Of a DNA stretch of 7,469 bases, positions 5,689 through 7,469 are shown piece after piece. The notes beneath the pieces are model-generated. The model searched no databases. It saw only the letters and a program-made list of their open reading frames with translations, and was not told the origin of the DNA. The DNA lies in contig JAKFWB010000252.1 in NCBI GenBank assembly GCA_021732945.1, positions 1-7,469 on the forward strand, read 5' to 3'. The DNA is from Porphyrobacter sp. Lineage in GTDB: Bacteria > Pseudomonadota > Alphaproteobacteria > Sphingomonadales > Sphingomonadaceae. Each line of letters begins with the position of its first letter. Within the stretch, counting starts at the first letter, position 1. Position numbers and translations under genes: made by a program.

Positions 5689-7398
5689 ATGGATGTAATT
5701 TCGGTCCAGCAAGACATCTCACGAAATATGGTATCGAAATGGCTTCTGGCGACATCGATGTTCGTCTGGATATCTTTTTTTTCGATCTCACTATTTATAG
5801 TCGTGATCGTCACCATCGGATTTTGCGTTGCCGTCGCCATTGGTTTTCCGGGCAAGATGGAGTTGTTGGATCCCTATCTATTGCGCTTTGTCGCCTATGC
5901 CTCGGCAATTCCGGTTTTGGCAGTACTCATGGCCGCTCTCGCGACGATCTACCGTGCGGCGCGAGGGGGCCGCATCTGGGCTTTGAGGGCCGTACTCATC
6001 GCAAATCCGCTGCTTGGGTGCGCAACATACTATTTTTTCGTCGAGTGGGTGTTTTACGACCAGGTTGTCCCAATTTCACTGCCGTTCAGGATTTTGGGCT
6101 TCATTCTTATCCTTTGCGCGCCCGGCTTTGCGATCGTTGCCAGTGCTATGATCCTTCACAGTATAAAAATTGAAAAACGTTATAGTATAACTGCATATCC
6201 CGCCCAATGGCCCTTTATATCTCTACCCATATTTATCGCACGCTATGGGGCACTGAATATGCGGATCATGAAGGCTGCGCTTCTAGCAGTAGGCGCAATA
6301 TTAGTTAGATTTTTGGTTCTGATTTTGCAAATTAGCTTAATTGCTATGGTCGGCGTAATTATTTCAAGAATATTCGAGACAACATATCGGCTAAACTGGG
6401 CACCGTCTTCAAATCTATCAACCATTTTCTCGGCATTATGCTCAGCTTTATTTTGTACTGTGCTAGTTTGCGTGTCATGCATTCGCGCTCTTTTCAGCTA
6501 TAGTGGCGCACGACGTGCGGCATCATTCCTATTAGTGGTTTCAATAGCAAGTTTTGTCATAATTACATATTATATTATTTCGCTCAACAATTCGCGAATG
6601 TTTCAAATATCGCACCCGTCTGCAGCCGTAAATCCGGGACTCGACTTTTTTGATGCTTCGTGGGTTTTAGCGATTTGGTTGATGATTGCACTTCGAAAGA
6701 CGATTTCCGCCCCCATCCAATATGGCTCAAGAAAGCTAATGGAAGCTACCGCCAGAACAGCAAGCGACCTGGCATATAAACGTCGAGAACCGCCAATTTT
6801 GTTGTTGCGCTCTTTTGTTGACGACGAGCAAACAGTACCATCAGAAGATGCATCTATTTCATTTGCTTTCGGTCTTCGGTCTCCCTTGGTTAGATTAGAG
6901 GAGTTGGTCGCTGACGTTATGTTTGCCAGAGCGCCATTGATCGCGTTGCAGAACCCCTCCCTCCGTTCGCGCCCGGTCGGCGCTGCGCTAGATTTGCTTG
7001 CGCATGACAAATGGAATGACCTCGTGCTGGACTTTATTGGCAAGGCTGATCTAGTTATTTGTTTTCTTGGTAACACACCGAGCTTCCTTTGGGAGGTGAG
7101 TCAGATTATCGTCGCTGAAAAACTTCACAAACTTATCCTTGTTTTTCCAATCGGCTATCCAAACACGAGAACGATCTATGAGTCTGTTCCCGAACTTGCG
7201 CGTATCATTGGTTTCGACAGTGCTGAGATCGAGCGCGCGATGATGCAGGGCGTGCGGGCGCTGTGCTACAATGATCAGACGGGTACATTCTGCGGGTTCA
7301 GCTCGACGATTGCCAACTCCGATGCTTATACCAGCGCAATTGTTCGATGTGGCATCATCACTTATCGCAACAGAATGACGGTGTCAGAGGTTTGTTGA
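5689..7398 (+). CDS. Polytopic membrane protein with cytoplasmic Rossmann-like C-terminal domain, function unknown
   Basis: The product has 569 residues. The first 340 contain about eight hydrophobic segments (near 18-52, 66-88, 100-120, 133-157, 196-228, 245-268, 279-298, 322-337). The remaining 230 are soluble and probably cytoplasmic, with P-P-I-L-L-L-R-S-F-V-D-D (368-379), L-E-E-L-V-A-D (403-409), K-W-N-D (441-444), K-A-D-L-V-I-C-F-L-G-N-T-P (452-464) and W-E (468-469). This pattern recurs, to my knowledge, in unnamed bacterial membrane proteins. The alternating hydrophobic strands and helices suggest a Rossmann/TIR-like fold, but no TIR or nuclease catalytic residues can be assigned. AGGAG at 5679-5683, 5 bases before the ATG, supports the start. 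Codons in the middle (about 6170-6900) are rich in ATA, TTA and AAT, unlike the GC-rich genes to the left, pointing to a separate origin. The upstream lipoprotein gene is probably in the same operon. Confidence 0.8.
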   Translation: MDVISVQQDISRNMVSKWLLATSMFVWISFFSISLFIVVIVTIGFCVAVAIGFPGKMELLDPYLLRFVAYASAIPVLAVLMAALATIYRAARGGRIWALRAVLIANPLLGCATYYFFVEWVFYDQVVPISLPFRILGFILILCAPGFAIVASAMILHSIKIEKRYSITAYPAQWPFISLPIFIARYGALNMRIMKAALLAVGAILVRFLVLILQISLIAMVGVIISRIFETTYRLNWAPSSNLSTIFSALCSALFCTVLVCVSCIRALFSYSGARRAASFLLVVSIASFVIITYYIISLNNSRMFQISHPSAAVNPGLDFFDASWVLAIWLMIALRKTISAPIQYGSRKLMEATARTASDLAYKRREPPILLLRSFVDDEQTVPSEDASISFAFGLRSPLVRLEELVADVMFARAPLIALQNPSLRSRPVGAALDLLAHDKWNDLVLDFIGKADLVICFLGNTPSFLWEVSQIIVAEKLHKLILVFPIGYPNTRTIYESVPELARIIGFDSAEIERAMMQGVRALCYNDQTGTFCGFSSTIANSDAYTSAIVRCGIITYRNRMTVSEVC

Positions 7399-7406
7399 CC
7401 GACAGT

Positions 7407-7469
7407 ATGACGCCAGAAGCGGTGGCATCCGAGCTACCAGTCGCTCTTCAGGACGATCAAATTGCGCGA
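7407..7469 (+). CDS. Start of a further gene, cut by window edge
   Basis: An ATG at 7407 opens a frame that runs to the window end (21 codons, beginning M-T-P-E-A-V-A-S-E-L). It lies 8 bases after the stop of the membrane protein gene. An in-frame TTG at 7395 overlaps that stop (TTGA) and has AGAGG (7386-7390) 4 bases upstream, so translational coupling is possible. GC-rich codons return here. Too short to assign a family. Confidence 0.4.
   Translation, partial: MTPEAVASELPVALQDDQIAR

Noticed and set aside
1..7469. CRISPR array, tRNA/rRNA genes or complete insertion sequence
   Set aside because: I found no regularly spaced repeats, no cloverleaf sequence, and no transposase with DDE-type motifs or matching terminal inverted repeats.

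Overview
The window looks like an accessory (genomic-island or plasmid-type) stretch of a GC-rich alphaproteobacterium, most likely a sphingomonad. That placement rests on three things: the style of the tyrosine recombinase tail at the left edge, GC-rich codon use in most genes, and a leader plus N-terminus (2674-2935, minus strand) that I recognise from memory as the start of alphaproteobacterial 'strawberry notch' helicase genes carried on mobile elements. No database search was possible, so all family names are pattern recognition from the residues.

Layout, left to right. Bases 1-215 are the 3' end of a phage-type integrase on the plus strand. Bases 216-653 hold no convincing gene. A perfect 18-bp palindrome followed by a T-run (654-676) lies just upstream of a ribosome binding site and a 232-residue 2-oxoglutarate/Fe(II) dioxygenase of the amino-acid hydroxylase type (697-1395, plus), which ends in a clear intrinsic terminator (1409-1444). 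Convergent to it is a minus-strand helical protein of unknown function (1454-2668). Its 5' end abuts, out of frame, about 47 codons that look like the N-terminus of a strawberry-notch protein (2674-2814), preceded by a GC-rich, hairpin-forming leader (2821-2920). This looks like a recombination scar in which a mobile-element gene start now sits in front of an unrelated gene.

After about 500 bases of apparently non-coding DNA comes a minus-strand four-helix membrane protein with two tandem SLATT/DUF4231-like units (3447-4586) and a recognisable promoter (4611-4639). A second long gap (4640-5261) contains only a possible gene remnant. The right part is a two-gene plus-strand unit: a small lipoprotein with six C-terminal cysteines (5262-5654), then, 34 bases later, a 569-residue polytopic membrane protein with a cytoplasmic Rossmann-like C-terminal domain (5689-7398). 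The latter gene is much more AT-rich in its middle than its surroundings. A further reading frame opens at the right edge (7407-7469).

The genes do not form one obvious pathway. The membrane proteins resemble effector-type proteins of bacterial conflict systems, and the neighbourhood (integrase, gene fragments, composition shifts) suits a defence or cargo region. That role is inference. The best-supported oddities are the scar at about 2670-2675, the structured leader, the hairpin ahead of the dioxygenase gene, and the double-SLATT protein.
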